A stretch of DNA of 64,000 nt, taken from Pseudoalteromonas rhizosphaerae. GTDB taxonomy: Bacteria > Pseudomonadota > Gammaproteobacteria > Enterobacterales > Alteromonadaceae. The position numbers were made by a program, and so were the translations under genes. Shown here piece by piece: positions 26,181-34,355 of the stretch (positions within the stretch are counted from its first letter, which is position 1; every line of letters begins with the position of its first letter). The notes under the pieces were generated by a model. The model had not been told where the DNA came from, searched no databases, and saw only the letters and a list, made by a program, of their open reading frames with translations. The DNA lies in NCBI RefSeq assembly GCF_902498845.1, contig NZ_CABVLM010000008.1:186001-250000 (forward strand), read 5' to 3'.

Positions 26181-27503
26181 TTATCGAGTGCGTTTAGAAA
26201 AACTAAAACTACCTTCATCAATAATACTGCCCGTTAAATCTCGTGGCGTGGTATAAAAGCTCACATCAAGCTTATTGGCTTGATTATCCAAACTGATATG
26301 ACTAAACCCCCATACAAAGCTTTTTGACCAAAGCAAATCATATTCAGGATATTGGCGTTCTTGAAACTGTGCAAACGGGGTGTGTTTACCACGCATTTTA
26401 GACGCAGCGCCAGAAATGATCAGCGGCAATTTGCCAACGCTATTACCGGTATCAAACTTTGAGCAATCATCGGTTAGTAACTCTAAGTCATGCTCGTGGC
26501 CGGCAATATAACCATCTGCATATTTGCAAAGAGTTGGCATTAGTAATTTACGCAGTACGTGGCCTTCACTATATTTAGTGCCCCCAATTGACCATAAAAT
26601 ATGATGCCCATAAACCAGTTTCCATTTAGCAGTCGAGTTTGCAATGCCTTGTTTAAGCCATATAAGCTGAGCTAGGTCTTCATCATTTTGTGGCCCTTCA
26701 TGGGGGTCGTGTACTTCAAGATCTGCGCGGCCATCACGTATTGCTTGTTGCTCATCTGCTTCGCTGCCATCTGGGTTTAGCGGCACATCATAATAACTTT
26801 GCCCTGCCAGTAACATATTGGTATCGAGTACAAAAAATTCCACATCGTTACCCGGCTCACCCATTTTGTAGCTATAGTAGCCTTTTTCGTCTAGGTGAAA
26901 GTTCGCTTGCTCTGCCATCCATTGCGTTTGTACCGCTACGCCTTTGCGCGAGCTTTTCCAATCATGATTACCTAACGCGGAATACACCACTAAATTAGGC
27001 TCAGCTTTAAATAATGGCTTAAGCGGCGCATACACTAAGTCGTGTAAACGTTTTTGGTCGTCTTTACCATCATTAGCATCGGCACCATCAGGGTATACGT
27101 TATCACCGAGCTGAATAGCAAATTGGCACGCTTTTGTTTCACACAATTTTGCCATTGCGATCCCTACAGCCTGAGCGCCCCCTTGCTCTGTAGCAATCTC
27201 AGTGCCTGGATAAATATATATTGGTGCATGGTCAAATTCATCGCGAGGGCGATAATCCTCTAACCAATCAGCAAGCTCTGCGGCTATAAACTGTTGCTTG
27301 TTTTTAGGGTTGGTTATGTGTTTAGTTTTTGGATAGTCAACATGATAACCACCATCACCAAAAGCTAAAAACTCAATCTTGTCGGAGGCTTTTTTACTGG
27401 TACTTGCGACGTCAGTACTGCTTTGTTTGTTACTTTGAGCTGTGCAACCAACCGTTGCTAAACAAGCGCTTAGTGCAATATACAAAATAGTTTTATTAAT
27501 CAT
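26181..27503 (-). CDS. Secreted metallophosphoesterase, probable lipoprotein
   Basis: 440 residues from the ATG at 27503 (GAGGA 6 bases upstream); a longer frame to 27542 lacks a site and runs into the upstream stem-loop. Signal peptide with a near-lipobox TVGC. Calcineurin-type metal motifs in order: AFGDGGYH, LGDNVYPDG, ALGNHDWK, YGHHILWS and AGHEHDLELL, matching purple-acid/tartrate-resistant phosphatase-like enzymes. It should hydrolyse phosphate esters in the periplasm or at the outer membrane. It follows the TonB-dependent receptor by 48 bases on the same strand, so import of the dephosphorylated product or of the ester is likely coupled (inference). Confidence 0.88.
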   Translation of the reverse strand: MINKTILYIALSACLATVGCTAQSNKQSSTDVASTSKKASDKIEFLAFGDGGYHVDYPKTKHITNPKNKQQFIAAELADWLEDYRPRDEFDHAPIYIYPGTEIATEQGGAQAVGIAMAKLCETKACQFAIQLGDNVYPDGADANDGKDDQKRLHDLVYAPLKPLFKAEPNLVVYSALGNHDWKSSRKGVAVQTQWMAEQANFHLDEKGYYSYKMGEPGNDVEFFVLDTNMLLAGQSYYDVPLNPDGSEADEQQAIRDGRADLEVHDPHEGPQNDEDLAQLIWLKQGIANSTAKWKLVYGHHILWSIGGTKYSEGHVLRKLLMPTLCKYADGYIAGHEHDLELLTDDCSKFDTGNSVGKLPLIISGAASKMRGKHTPFAQFQERQYPEYDLLWSKSFVWGFSHISLDNQANKLDVSFYTTPRDLTGSIIDEGSFSFSKRTR

Positions 27504-27517
27504 AATATCCTCAACAA

Positions 27518-27541
27518 TGAGCCTACTGTTAAGCAGGCTCA
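27518..27541 (-). other. Intercistronic stem-loop between TonB receptor and phosphoesterase genes
   Basis: TGAGCCT (27518-27524) pairs with AGGCTCA (27535-27541), extended by a G-U pair on the minus transcript. No T-run follows. It probably lowers or stabilises expression between the two genes. Confidence 0.5.
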
Positions 27542-27551
27542 TATGTTCACC

Positions 27552-30323
27552 TTACAAAGAAGATAACGTAAAACCTAGCTCAAATGTACGACCGTAAGAT
27601 TCGTACTGGTAGTTGTAACGTTTTTCGCCGTGGTACAAGTACATTGGCTCATCTGTTAGGTTGGTGGCATTGAAATACACGTTGATATTATCGTTTAAGT
27701 AATATTTACTGCTGAAATCCAATTGCATGTGGCTATCTTCATAAACCGCCATATCAGCATCATCAAACTGGAAACTCTCACTCTTATATGATGCGCTTAA
27801 ACGAGTGCTAATAGCATGATTTTCAAAGCCCACAATGATATTTGCCACTGTGTCTGCTTGATTTGGTAATTTTTCATCCGCATCAATAAAGGTTCCGTTT
27901 GCACCAAGCACAAATCCTGATTTAAAGGTTTTGTTCCAGTTTAGCTCGATCCCCGTTAATGACGCTTTACCGCCATTAACCATTTGCACTACTTCGTCAA
28001 AACCATCCCAATCACCGTTATCTTGTACTTCTTGTTGAATAATAAAGTTGTCGATGTCTTTATAGAAAACACCAGCAGATAACACCCCAATTGAACCAGG
28101 ATAATATTCGATTGATGCGTCTAAGTTCATTGATTCATAAGGGTCGAGAGCTGGATTACCAACTTCAGCTTTACGCTCTGTAACCATTACACCTTCATCT
28201 TCAACTGTTTCAGTTTCAATTAATTGGTAAGCGGCCGAATCGCTAAAGGTTGGCCGCGCGATGGTATTGGTGTAAGCAAAACGGGTAACTAGTTTATCGC
28301 TGATGCTATAGCGTAAATTTAAGCTTGGTAAAAAGTAGTCATAATCTTTACTTACTTGCCAAGGCGTTGTGGTAACAGTTTCTGTATCACTTACTTTATC
28401 GACTACTAAGTCAACTTGGTTACCTTGCGTTTCAAACTTAGTACCTTCATAACGCACGCCCGCGACAACATGTAACTTATCAATATCCATGCTAACCATC
28501 GCATAAGCGGCGGTAATATCTTCATTACTTACATAACTTTGACCATCAGATTCAACTTGTGACTCATTACTATTGAAAGCAAACGCCTCTTTATTTTTTC
28601 TCACAAAGGCTTGAATCGCGCCGCGATCAAGGCCCGGTCCAAAACTTCCCAAATCAAAGTCAGGTGCAGGCGCGGCAAAGTCGCTACCAAGAGCATCTAA
28701 AAAGTCGCCATCATAAATAGCAACCTTTACATCATTACGCTTTTCGCGATTTTGATGTTTAAAACCAAACTTAAATTCACCATTATTATTTTGCCACACA
28801 AAATCACGGCTGAAGTCGAGTTTAAAGCTAAGCTCTTCGTCTTCACTAAGGTTATTGGCCGCTTCAATTTTATCCATCTCAAACAGGCTTAAATCGTGGG
28901 CATTAGTCGATTGGCTTAATAATGGAGTATCAACGCGCGCAATGTAGCCCATATCAATATCTTTACCAGCAAAGGTCACATCTAAGCGGTTTGGCTCTTT
29001 TTCTTCTGATTTAGAATAACCAACATTATATTCAACAAACCAATTATCTAATTGATTTTCACCACCAAGTACCAGTGAAAGAATACTTTGTTCTTCATAA
29101 CGGTCTTTGGTATCGCGGTCCATTTCTGCACCACTAAAGTTTGCACCGCTCTCGTTGCTATCTAATAGTTTGCCATCGCTAAACTTATACTCATTACGTT
29201 GGCGATACTCATCATCAGAAAAGTCACTATATAGTGTGCGTAAATAATATTTATCAGTGGCGCCGCTGTGTAAATCTAAATTAAGTGCTGCACCTAAACG
29301 CTCACGGGTAATTTGATACTGGCGTTGCTCAATTTCTTCAGCGCCAAATAATGAGACCTTGTCGCCAGTTGCTGCATCTTCAACATCAAATTCACTCCAA
29401 CCACCGTCGGTCTCCATATTACGTGAACCAAAATCACGCTTAAACCACGAAATAGCTGTTGCTACACCTAGATCAAGACCACCATCAAGCTCATAAACAT
29501 TAGTGTAACTACCTGAAAGCTTCGGGCTAGTTTTTGACTCTAATTCGTTATATGAGCCCTGCGCAGTAAAACTATAGCTTTCACCTGCTTTATCAAAGGC
29601 ACTTAAGCTTTTTACTTCGATAGAGCCACCAATAGCACTGGCATCCATGTCTGGGGTAACAGTTTTACTTACTTCTAAACTTTGAATTAGTTCACTTGGC
29701 AATACATCCATCGCCACAGAGCGAACACCGGCCTCAGGCGACGGCACATTTAAGCCATTAACCGTAACGTTGTTTAAATTTGGATCAATACCGCGAATAC
29801 CAACAAATCGCCCTTCACCTTGGTCGCGAGCGATAAAAATACCCGGTAAACGCTGTAATGCTTCTGCTGCGTTTTGATCAGGGAACTGGCCAATCGAGTC
29901 TGCACTGACTACCGATTTTAAATTAGTTGCGTTTTTTTGACGGTTAATTGCGCCTGCTTGGCCAGCACTTTGGCCATAAACAATGATATTGTCGATGGCT
30001 TCTTGTTGCTCACCAATAATAATTTGTTGTGTAAAAACTTGTGAATCAACCACCGTAATTTTTTGTTCTACCGATGGTGCACCAATGTAATCAACCACTA
30101 GGGTGTAATCACCCGCTGGCAACTTATTAAATGAAAAAGAACCATCGCGGTTACTTACCGTATTTAAGTTTAACTCTTTAACCGATACTTTCGCGCCGCC
30201 AAAATACACACTTTGGCTGGCATCAGTGATGCGACCTTGCACACGACCATCCGCTAAGGCTGGGGTCGCATATAAAATACCACAACACGCTAATGCAATA
30301 CTCGATTTGATAAAAGGGTTCAT
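27552..30323 (-). CDS. TonB-dependent receptor with N-terminal carboxypeptidase-regulatory-like domain
   Basis: 923 residues. A signal peptide (cut near ATPALA) is followed by an Ig-like domain (RVQGRITDASQSVYFGGAKV and SFNKLPAGDYTLVVDYIG), then a plug domain (SADSIGQFPDQNAAEALQRL with PGIFIARDQGEGRFVGIRGI) and a 22-strand barrel ending YGRTFELGFTLSSL. It transports a bulky ligand across the outer membrane using TonB energy. The TonB box is not obvious. The next gene on the same strand is a phosphoesterase, so the ligand may be a phosphorylated organic compound (inference). The upstream 335 bp carry a 17-bp direct repeat. Confidence 0.9.
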   Translation of the reverse strand: MNPFIKSSIALACCGILYATPALADGRVQGRITDASQSVYFGGAKVSVKELNLNTVSNRDGSFSFNKLPAGDYTLVVDYIGAPSVEQKITVVDSQVFTQQIIIGEQQEAIDNIIVYGQSAGQAGAINRQKNATNLKSVVSADSIGQFPDQNAAEALQRLPGIFIARDQGEGRFVGIRGIDPNLNNVTVNGLNVPSPEAGVRSVAMDVLPSELIQSLEVSKTVTPDMDASAIGGSIEVKSLSAFDKAGESYSFTAQGSYNELESKTSPKLSGSYTNVYELDGGLDLGVATAISWFKRDFGSRNMETDGGWSEFDVEDAATGDKVSLFGAEEIEQRQYQITRERLGAALNLDLHSGATDKYYLRTLYSDFSDDEYRQRNEYKFSDGKLLDSNESGANFSGAEMDRDTKDRYEEQSILSLVLGGENQLDNWFVEYNVGYSKSEEKEPNRLDVTFAGKDIDMGYIARVDTPLLSQSTNAHDLSLFEMDKIEAANNLSEDEELSFKLDFSRDFVWQNNNGEFKFGFKHQNREKRNDVKVAIYDGDFLDALGSDFAAPAPDFDLGSFGPGLDRGAIQAFVRKNKEAFAFNSNESQVESDGQSYVSNEDITAAYAMVSMDIDKLHVVAGVRYEGTKFETQGNQVDLVVDKVSDTETVTTTPWQVSKDYDYFLPSLNLRYSISDKLVTRFAYTNTIARPTFSDSAAYQLIETETVEDEGVMVTERKAEVGNPALDPYESMNLDASIEYYPGSIGVLSAGVFYKDIDNFIIQQEVQDNGDWDGFDEVVQMVNGGKASLTGIELNWNKTFKSGFVLGANGTFIDADEKLPNQADTVANIIVGFENHAISTRLSASYKSESFQFDDADMAVYEDSHMQLDFSSKYYLNDNINVYFNATNLTDEPMYLYHGEKRYNYQYESYGRTFELGFTLSSL

Positions 30324-30487
30324 AATTGTTCTCTTGGTTGCTGCTAATGATTTTGATTGTTTACTTGGCCATGCTTGGCTCGCAGCAACACCCTAAAGGG
30401 CAATCATGAAAGAAATATGTCAGTACCCGTTACACCCTTGATAATTAGCCGTTGTATGAGCATTTTAAGTAGTTAAATACGGTAAAA

Positions 30488-30504
30488 TGAGCTGATTTGA
30501 CCCC
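30488..30504 (+). repeat. 17-bp direct repeat, copy 1
   Basis: TGAGCTGATTTGACCCC. Matches copy 2 in 14 of 17 positions. Candidate AraC-type binding site, since AraC proteins bind direct repeats and one is encoded 1.1 kb to the right. Confidence 0.5.
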
Positions 30505-30584
30505 CTGTTTTTGTGGTTTTTTAATTCAAAAATCAACAATAATCCGTTTGAAAAGTTGCCACCGTAAAAAATATGTCATCACTG

Positions 30585-30601
30585 TGAGCTAATCTGACCC
30601 T
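30585..30601 (+). repeat. 17-bp direct repeat, copy 2
   Basis: TGAGCTAATCTGACCCT, in the same orientation, 97 bp from copy 1 (about nine helical turns). Placed just upstream of the GGDEF/AraC transcription unit. Confidence 0.5.
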
Positions 30602-30658
30602 AGTGGTGTTTAAGCTGTTTGCTTATTCTGCCTATCAAATATACCTATTGAGCTGACA

Positions 30659-31579
30659 ATGAATTTATCGTTTTTAAAATTACATCGCTCATTACTGCTT
30701 ATCTTAGTGGTGATGTTAACCAGCGTATTAACCCTGACACTTAGCTACGGCCACTACAAAGGCCATAGCCAGATCGACTGGTTTGATGTCGGTGGCGAAG
30801 GCGGTATTACTGCAATGACCCTGCTATGGATCTTTTTTATTCTATTAAGTAGGCCAAAGGGACGAGTAACTAACTTATTATTCTCAGGCCTTGCGATTAT
30901 GAACTTATCGATGACCCTCGATTTTATTGATGAATTTGTATATTACAGCGATGAACAAGCATGGCTCAGTACCATTGAATCTATTCCCGCACCATTTGGG
31001 ATGATTTTAATGACCGTCGCTTTGTATCATTGGCACCAAGAGCAAATGACCATTAATCAACAATTACGTAATCGCGAGCGCTTTTATCGAGAGCATCAAC
31101 TCAGTGATGCTATCAGCGGCCTAGCTAGCGCCGATTATATGAAAAGCCAGATCAACCGCGAGCTAAATTTGCTCCATCATAGCCTGCATGGATTTTCATT
31201 ACTGATGTTAGATATTGCTCAATTTGATCGGTTTAATCGTCAATTCGGTGATGCAGAAGGCGATAAGCTGTTACAAGAGTTTGCTCAAGTGATCACCTTG
31301 AATGTACGTGAACAAGATTTAGTCTGCCGTTACGCCAGTGATTGCTTTATTGTCATGTTGCCCAATACCGAACTCGCTGTCGCAGAGCAGCTAAGCGTAT
31401 CGTTAGTCAGTGCTTTAGAAGCGTTTTCGTTTAATAGCAGCGACAAAGCTGTGAGCTACAAACAAAAAGTACACACTAGTTTAGTAGCCGCAACACACCG
31501 TGATTCGACCTCTGGTTTACTCAGTCAATTGCATCAAAAATTACTAACGAACAAAAACTTACATGGACATACTGCGTGA
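30659..31579 (+). CDS. Membrane protein with degenerate GGDEF domain
   Basis: 306 residues. Three predicted membrane segments (about 10-30, 50-70 and 75-95), then a GGDEF fold from about residue 140 (FSLLMLDIAQFDRFNRQFGD is the substrate-binding helix). The active-site loop reads ASDCF (about 226-230) in place of GGDEF, so cyclase activity is not expected. It could bind GTP or act as a signal receiver or protein partner. It overlaps the following AraC gene by 4 bases (GTGA), so the two are co-translated and may form a sensor-regulator pair (inference). Confidence 0.82.
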   Translation: MNLSFLKLHRSLLLILVVMLTSVLTLTLSYGHYKGHSQIDWFDVGGEGGITAMTLLWIFFILLSRPKGRVTNLLFSGLAIMNLSMTLDFIDEFVYYSDEQAWLSTIESIPAPFGMILMTVALYHWHQEQMTINQQLRNRERFYREHQLSDAISGLASADYMKSQINRELNLLHHSLHGFSLLMLDIAQFDRFNRQFGDAEGDKLLQEFAQVITLNVREQDLVCRYASDCFIVMLPNTELAVAEQLSVSLVSALEAFSFNSSDKAVSYKQKVHTSLVAATHRDSTSGLLSQLHQKLLTNKNLHGHTA

Positions 31580-32616
31580 ATGCAAGCCTTAGCAACAGCA
31601 GTTATATCGACTCTCCTTATCAAGGTTTACAGTCATGGGCGGCGCAATTAGTTGATTTAGCCAAACACCGAGGGGTACACCCTGATAAGTTACTCAAAGG
31701 AACTCGATTATTTTATCAAGATTTTGCAGCTGGAACGGCTTCGATCAGTGTTGAGCAATTTTATCGATTACAAGAAAACTGTCGTCAATTTGATAATCAA
31801 CACCAACTCAGTTTTTTACTAGGGCGAAAACTACTTAATCACAATCCGTTATATAGCGCATTTTCTCAAGCAGAAAGTTTACGCACACTGCAAAAACTAC
31901 TCACACGCACTCCTTTGCATGGCTTTAACTTATTTAATGCCGAACATAAATACCACCAAGGCCGACATTACTTCATTATCAACCTCAGCTTTGGGGCTAT
32001 AAATGCAGCCGTTGAACAATTTTGCTGCGAATTATTTGCCAGTTTTATCGCTGCAACATGTAAATGGCGAATAGGTAATAACAGTGATTTATGTTTTTCG
32101 TTTCCCTATGCGCAGCCCTCACACATAGAGCAATATCAAACTAACCTACAAGCCAACTGCAAGTTTTCACAACAATTATTTATGGTCAGTATTAGTGATG
32201 AACTTTATAACAAACACTTAATAGATAGCTGTCCGAGCCTGCTGCAGCAATCATTAGCAACCATAAAGCAGCACCCTTTACCCGCTGCGCCTTGGTTGCA
32301 ATTAGTGCGCAATCATATTAGTGCTCAACCACAACAAAACCTCGAAACAGTTGCCCAGCATTTCGCTATGAGCCCCGCCACTTTTAAGCGAAAACTGAAA
32401 CAACATCATACTCGTTTTAGCGCCTTGCAAGATTGTATCAATCGCCAAACCGCGGTGTTTAATATCGCCACTTTAGCGCAAAGTAACGAAACCCTAGCAG
32501 GCGAACTTAACTTTAGCGACTTAACTAATTTTCGCCGCGCCTTCAAACGCTGGACTGGGACGACTCCCAGTAACTTGCGTTGTCAACTTAATTACTCCGA
32601 GCAAGGTGATTTATAG
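31576..32616 (+). CDS. AraC-family transcriptional regulator
   Basis: 346 residues, GTG start overlapping the stop of the GGDEF-like gene. The N-terminal 200 residues resemble the arabinose-binding-like domain of OruR/ArgR-type AraC proteins. The C-terminal double helix-turn-helix is seen in NLETVAQHFAMSPATFKRKL and in LNFSDLTNFRRAFKRWTGTT with PSNLR. It probably controls the divergent TonB receptor and phosphoesterase, perhaps through the 17-bp repeats (inference). Effector unknown. Confidence 0.88.
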   Translation: MNASLSNSSYIDSPYQGLQSWAAQLVDLAKHRGVHPDKLLKGTRLFYQDFAAGTASISVEQFYRLQENCRQFDNQHQLSFLLGRKLLNHNPLYSAFSQAESLRTLQKLLTRTPLHGFNLFNAEHKYHQGRHYFIINLSFGAINAAVEQFCCELFASFIAATCKWRIGNNSDLCFSFPYAQPSHIEQYQTNLQANCKFSQQLFMVSISDELYNKHLIDSCPSLLQQSLATIKQHPLPAAPWLQLVRNHISAQPQQNLETVAQHFAMSPATFKRKLKQHHTRFSALQDCINRQTAVFNIATLAQSNETLAGELNFSDLTNFRRAFKRWTGTTPSNLRCQLNYSEQGDL

Positions 32617-32698
32617 TCAATCATTCAATAAAGCCCTTGCTATTGTGACAAATTAACAAATAATGGAGCCACTGTTCACGGGATTAGAATGAGGAAAC

Positions 32699-33529
32699 AT
32701 GAACACAATACTAACCACGCAATGTGCCGATGATGTCGGCTTAATAGCGAAAATCACCGGACTTTGTCATCAGCATAATTTAAATATTACCCGCAATAAT
32801 GAATTTGTAGATAAAGATGCTGAGCGCTTTTTTATGCGCACTGAACTAACGGGCCAACCACATCCAGATTTTTTAAATCAATTACAAGCTTTGTTACCCG
32901 ATGGCGCGCAATTAGCACTGCACACTGACGAGAAAACTAAAGTGGTGTTACTAGCGACTAAAGAAGCCCACTGCTTAGGGGGCGTATTGCTAAAGCAATT
33001 TGAGCAAGCACTGAATATTGAAGTATTGGCTGTGATTGCTAATTACCCTGACTTAGCGCCATTGGCGAAGGGCTTTGATGTGCCGTTTCATGTGGTCAGC
33101 CATGAAGGGCTATCACGCGCTGAACACGACCTGCAAGTGGGTGACTTAATTGCCAGCTACAATCCCGATATCATTGGCCTTGCCAAATATATGCGGATTT
33201 TAAGCCCTGAATTTGTAGGCCGTTTTGACGGTAAAATTATCAATATTCATCATTCATTTTTACCTGCTTTTATCGGTGCAAAACCGTATCATCAGGCATT
33301 TGAACGGGGTGTGAAGATCATTGGTGCGACGGCGCATTTTGTTAATAATGAGCTTGATGAAGGGCCGATTATTATGCAAGACGTCACCCATGTAAACCAT
33401 GCAAACACCGCTGAAATGATGGCTAAAATGGGCAAAGATGTAGAGAAAACTGTGTTTTGTAAAGCACTGCAATTAGCATCAGAACATAAGCTATTTATTA
33501 ATGGTAATAGAACCGTCGTATTTAGCTAG
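32699..33529 (+). CDS. purU: Formyltetrahydrofolate deformylase
   Basis: 276 residues. N-terminal ACT domain (ILTTQCADDVGLIAKITGLC, about 1-80), C-terminal formyltransferase fold with IINIHHSFLPAFIGAKPYHQ and GATAHFVNNELDEGPIIMQD, matching PurU catalytic regions (His and Asp conserved). It hydrolyses 10-formyl-THF to formate and THF, balancing one-carbon pools. Length is as usual (E. coli 280). GAGG lies just before the ATG. Single gene, closed by the terminator at 33552. Confidence 0.95.
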   Translation: MNTILTTQCADDVGLIAKITGLCHQHNLNITRNNEFVDKDAERFFMRTELTGQPHPDFLNQLQALLPDGAQLALHTDEKTKVVLLATKEAHCLGGVLLKQFEQALNIEVLAVIANYPDLAPLAKGFDVPFHVVSHEGLSRAEHDLQVGDLIASYNPDIIGLAKYMRILSPEFVGRFDGKIINIHHSFLPAFIGAKPYHQAFERGVKIIGATAHFVNNELDEGPIIMQDVTHVNHANTAEMMAKMGKDVEKTVFCKALQLASEHKLFINGNRTVVFS

Positions 33530-33551
33530 GCTCTAGAAATAGAGTAGAATG

Positions 33552-33577
33552 AAGAGGCGCAACGCCTCTTTATTTTT
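33552..33577. terminator. Rho-independent terminator between purU and response regulator
   Basis: AAGAGGCG (33552-33559), loop CAA, CGCCTCTT (33563-33570), then TTATTTTTA. Serves purU strongly, with a less T-rich tail on the minus strand. Confidence 0.88.
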
Positions 33578-33604
33578 ATTATTATTGACACTTTTATATT
33601 GTAC

Positions 33605-34258
33605 TTAATGTGTTTGTTCGATAGGTTCGAGTTGTAATTTTGCAGCTATCAACACCGCTTGCGTGCGGTTATACACTCCAAGCTTACGGAATATCGCGGT
33701 GATGTGCGCTTTGATCGTTGCTTCTGAAATATGTAGTTCATAAGCGATCTGTTTATTCAACAAACCTTCGTGCAAGTACTGCAGCACTTTATATTGCTGT
33801 GGGGTAAGGGAGGCTACTTGAGCGGCGATTTCTTTATCTTCATTGGTAACGCTCGCTACTTTGTCTTTAAGCTCAGGTGGTAGCCATACATCGCCATCGA
33901 GTATTTGATTAATTGCTCCGGCAATATCATCTGATGATGATGACTTAGGAATGAATCCCATCGCCCCGTAGCTCATAACTTTTGAAACAATATTGATATC
34001 TTCACTGCCAGAGACAACAGCAATTGGCAAGCTTGGATAATCTTCACGAATGCGAATTAGGCCATATAAATCGCCACTGCCGGGCATATGTAGGTCTAGT
34101 AGTAAGATATCTAAATCTTCTTGTTCACTAAGCACTTGCAATGTAGTTTCAAAATTTTCAGATTCAAAAACCTCTAAACCATCAAACTTTGCCGTTAATG
34201 CCCCTTTTAGTGCTTCGCGAAATAACGGGTGGTCATCCGCTATTAAAAACTGACTCAT
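33605..34258 (-). CDS. LuxR/NarL-type response regulator, CrbR/ErdR-like
   Basis: 217 residues: receiver domain (DDHPLFREALKG, phospho-Asp in ILLLDLHMPG near residue 56, VSGSED, IPKSSS) and a LuxR-type helix-turn-helix at about 150-210 (LTPQQYKVLQYLHEGLLNKQ with IAYELHISEATIKAHITAIF). AGGAG lies 6 bases before the ATG. It lies 97 bp downstream of acs on the same strand, as for CrbR/ErdR-type activators of acetyl-CoA synthetase in Vibrio and Pseudomonas. The partner kinase is probably the SSS kinase at 18.3 kb (inference). Confidence 0.85.
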   Translation of the reverse strand: MSQFLIADDHPLFREALKGALTAKFDGLEVFESENFETTLQVLSEQEDLDILLLDLHMPGSGDLYGLIRIREDYPSLPIAVVSGSEDINIVSKVMSYGAMGFIPKSSSSDDIAGAINQILDGDVWLPPELKDKVASVTNEDKEIAAQVASLTPQQYKVLQYLHEGLLNKQIAYELHISEATIKAHITAIFRKLGVYNRTQAVLIAAKLQLEPIEQTH

Positions 34259-34276
34259 GGTTCACTCCTAATGAAT

Positions 34277-34309
34277 TCGGCTGCCATCTATCAAATAGCT
34301 GACAGCCGA
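34277..34309 (-). other. Intercistronic hairpin between acs and response regulator
   Basis: TCGGCTG (34277-34283) pairs with CAGCCGA (34303-34309), and the inner CTAT/ATAG arms extend the stem with one mismatch. It ends 18 bases before the regulator ATG. It may attenuate read-through from acs or occlude translation. Confidence 0.5.
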
Positions 34310-34355
34310 TATACTACGTTTAGAATCAACTTCTAATCAAGTTTTTAACGCATAT

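Larger units (their letters stand above)
30324..30658. promoter_or_regulatory. 335-bp divergent intergenic region, TonB receptor versus GGDEF/AraC pair
   Basis: No gene seen. Contains two copies of a 17-bp direct repeat (30488 and 30585). The first lies 165 bp from the TonB-receptor start. The second lies 58 bp from the GGDEF gene start. Other stretches are unremarkable. Confidence 0.6.

Noticed and set aside
30400..30600. Pho box upstream of the TonB receptor/phosphoesterase unit
   Set aside because: ATGTCAG and ATGTCAT look like half-sites, but neither has a second half at the correct 4-base spacing.
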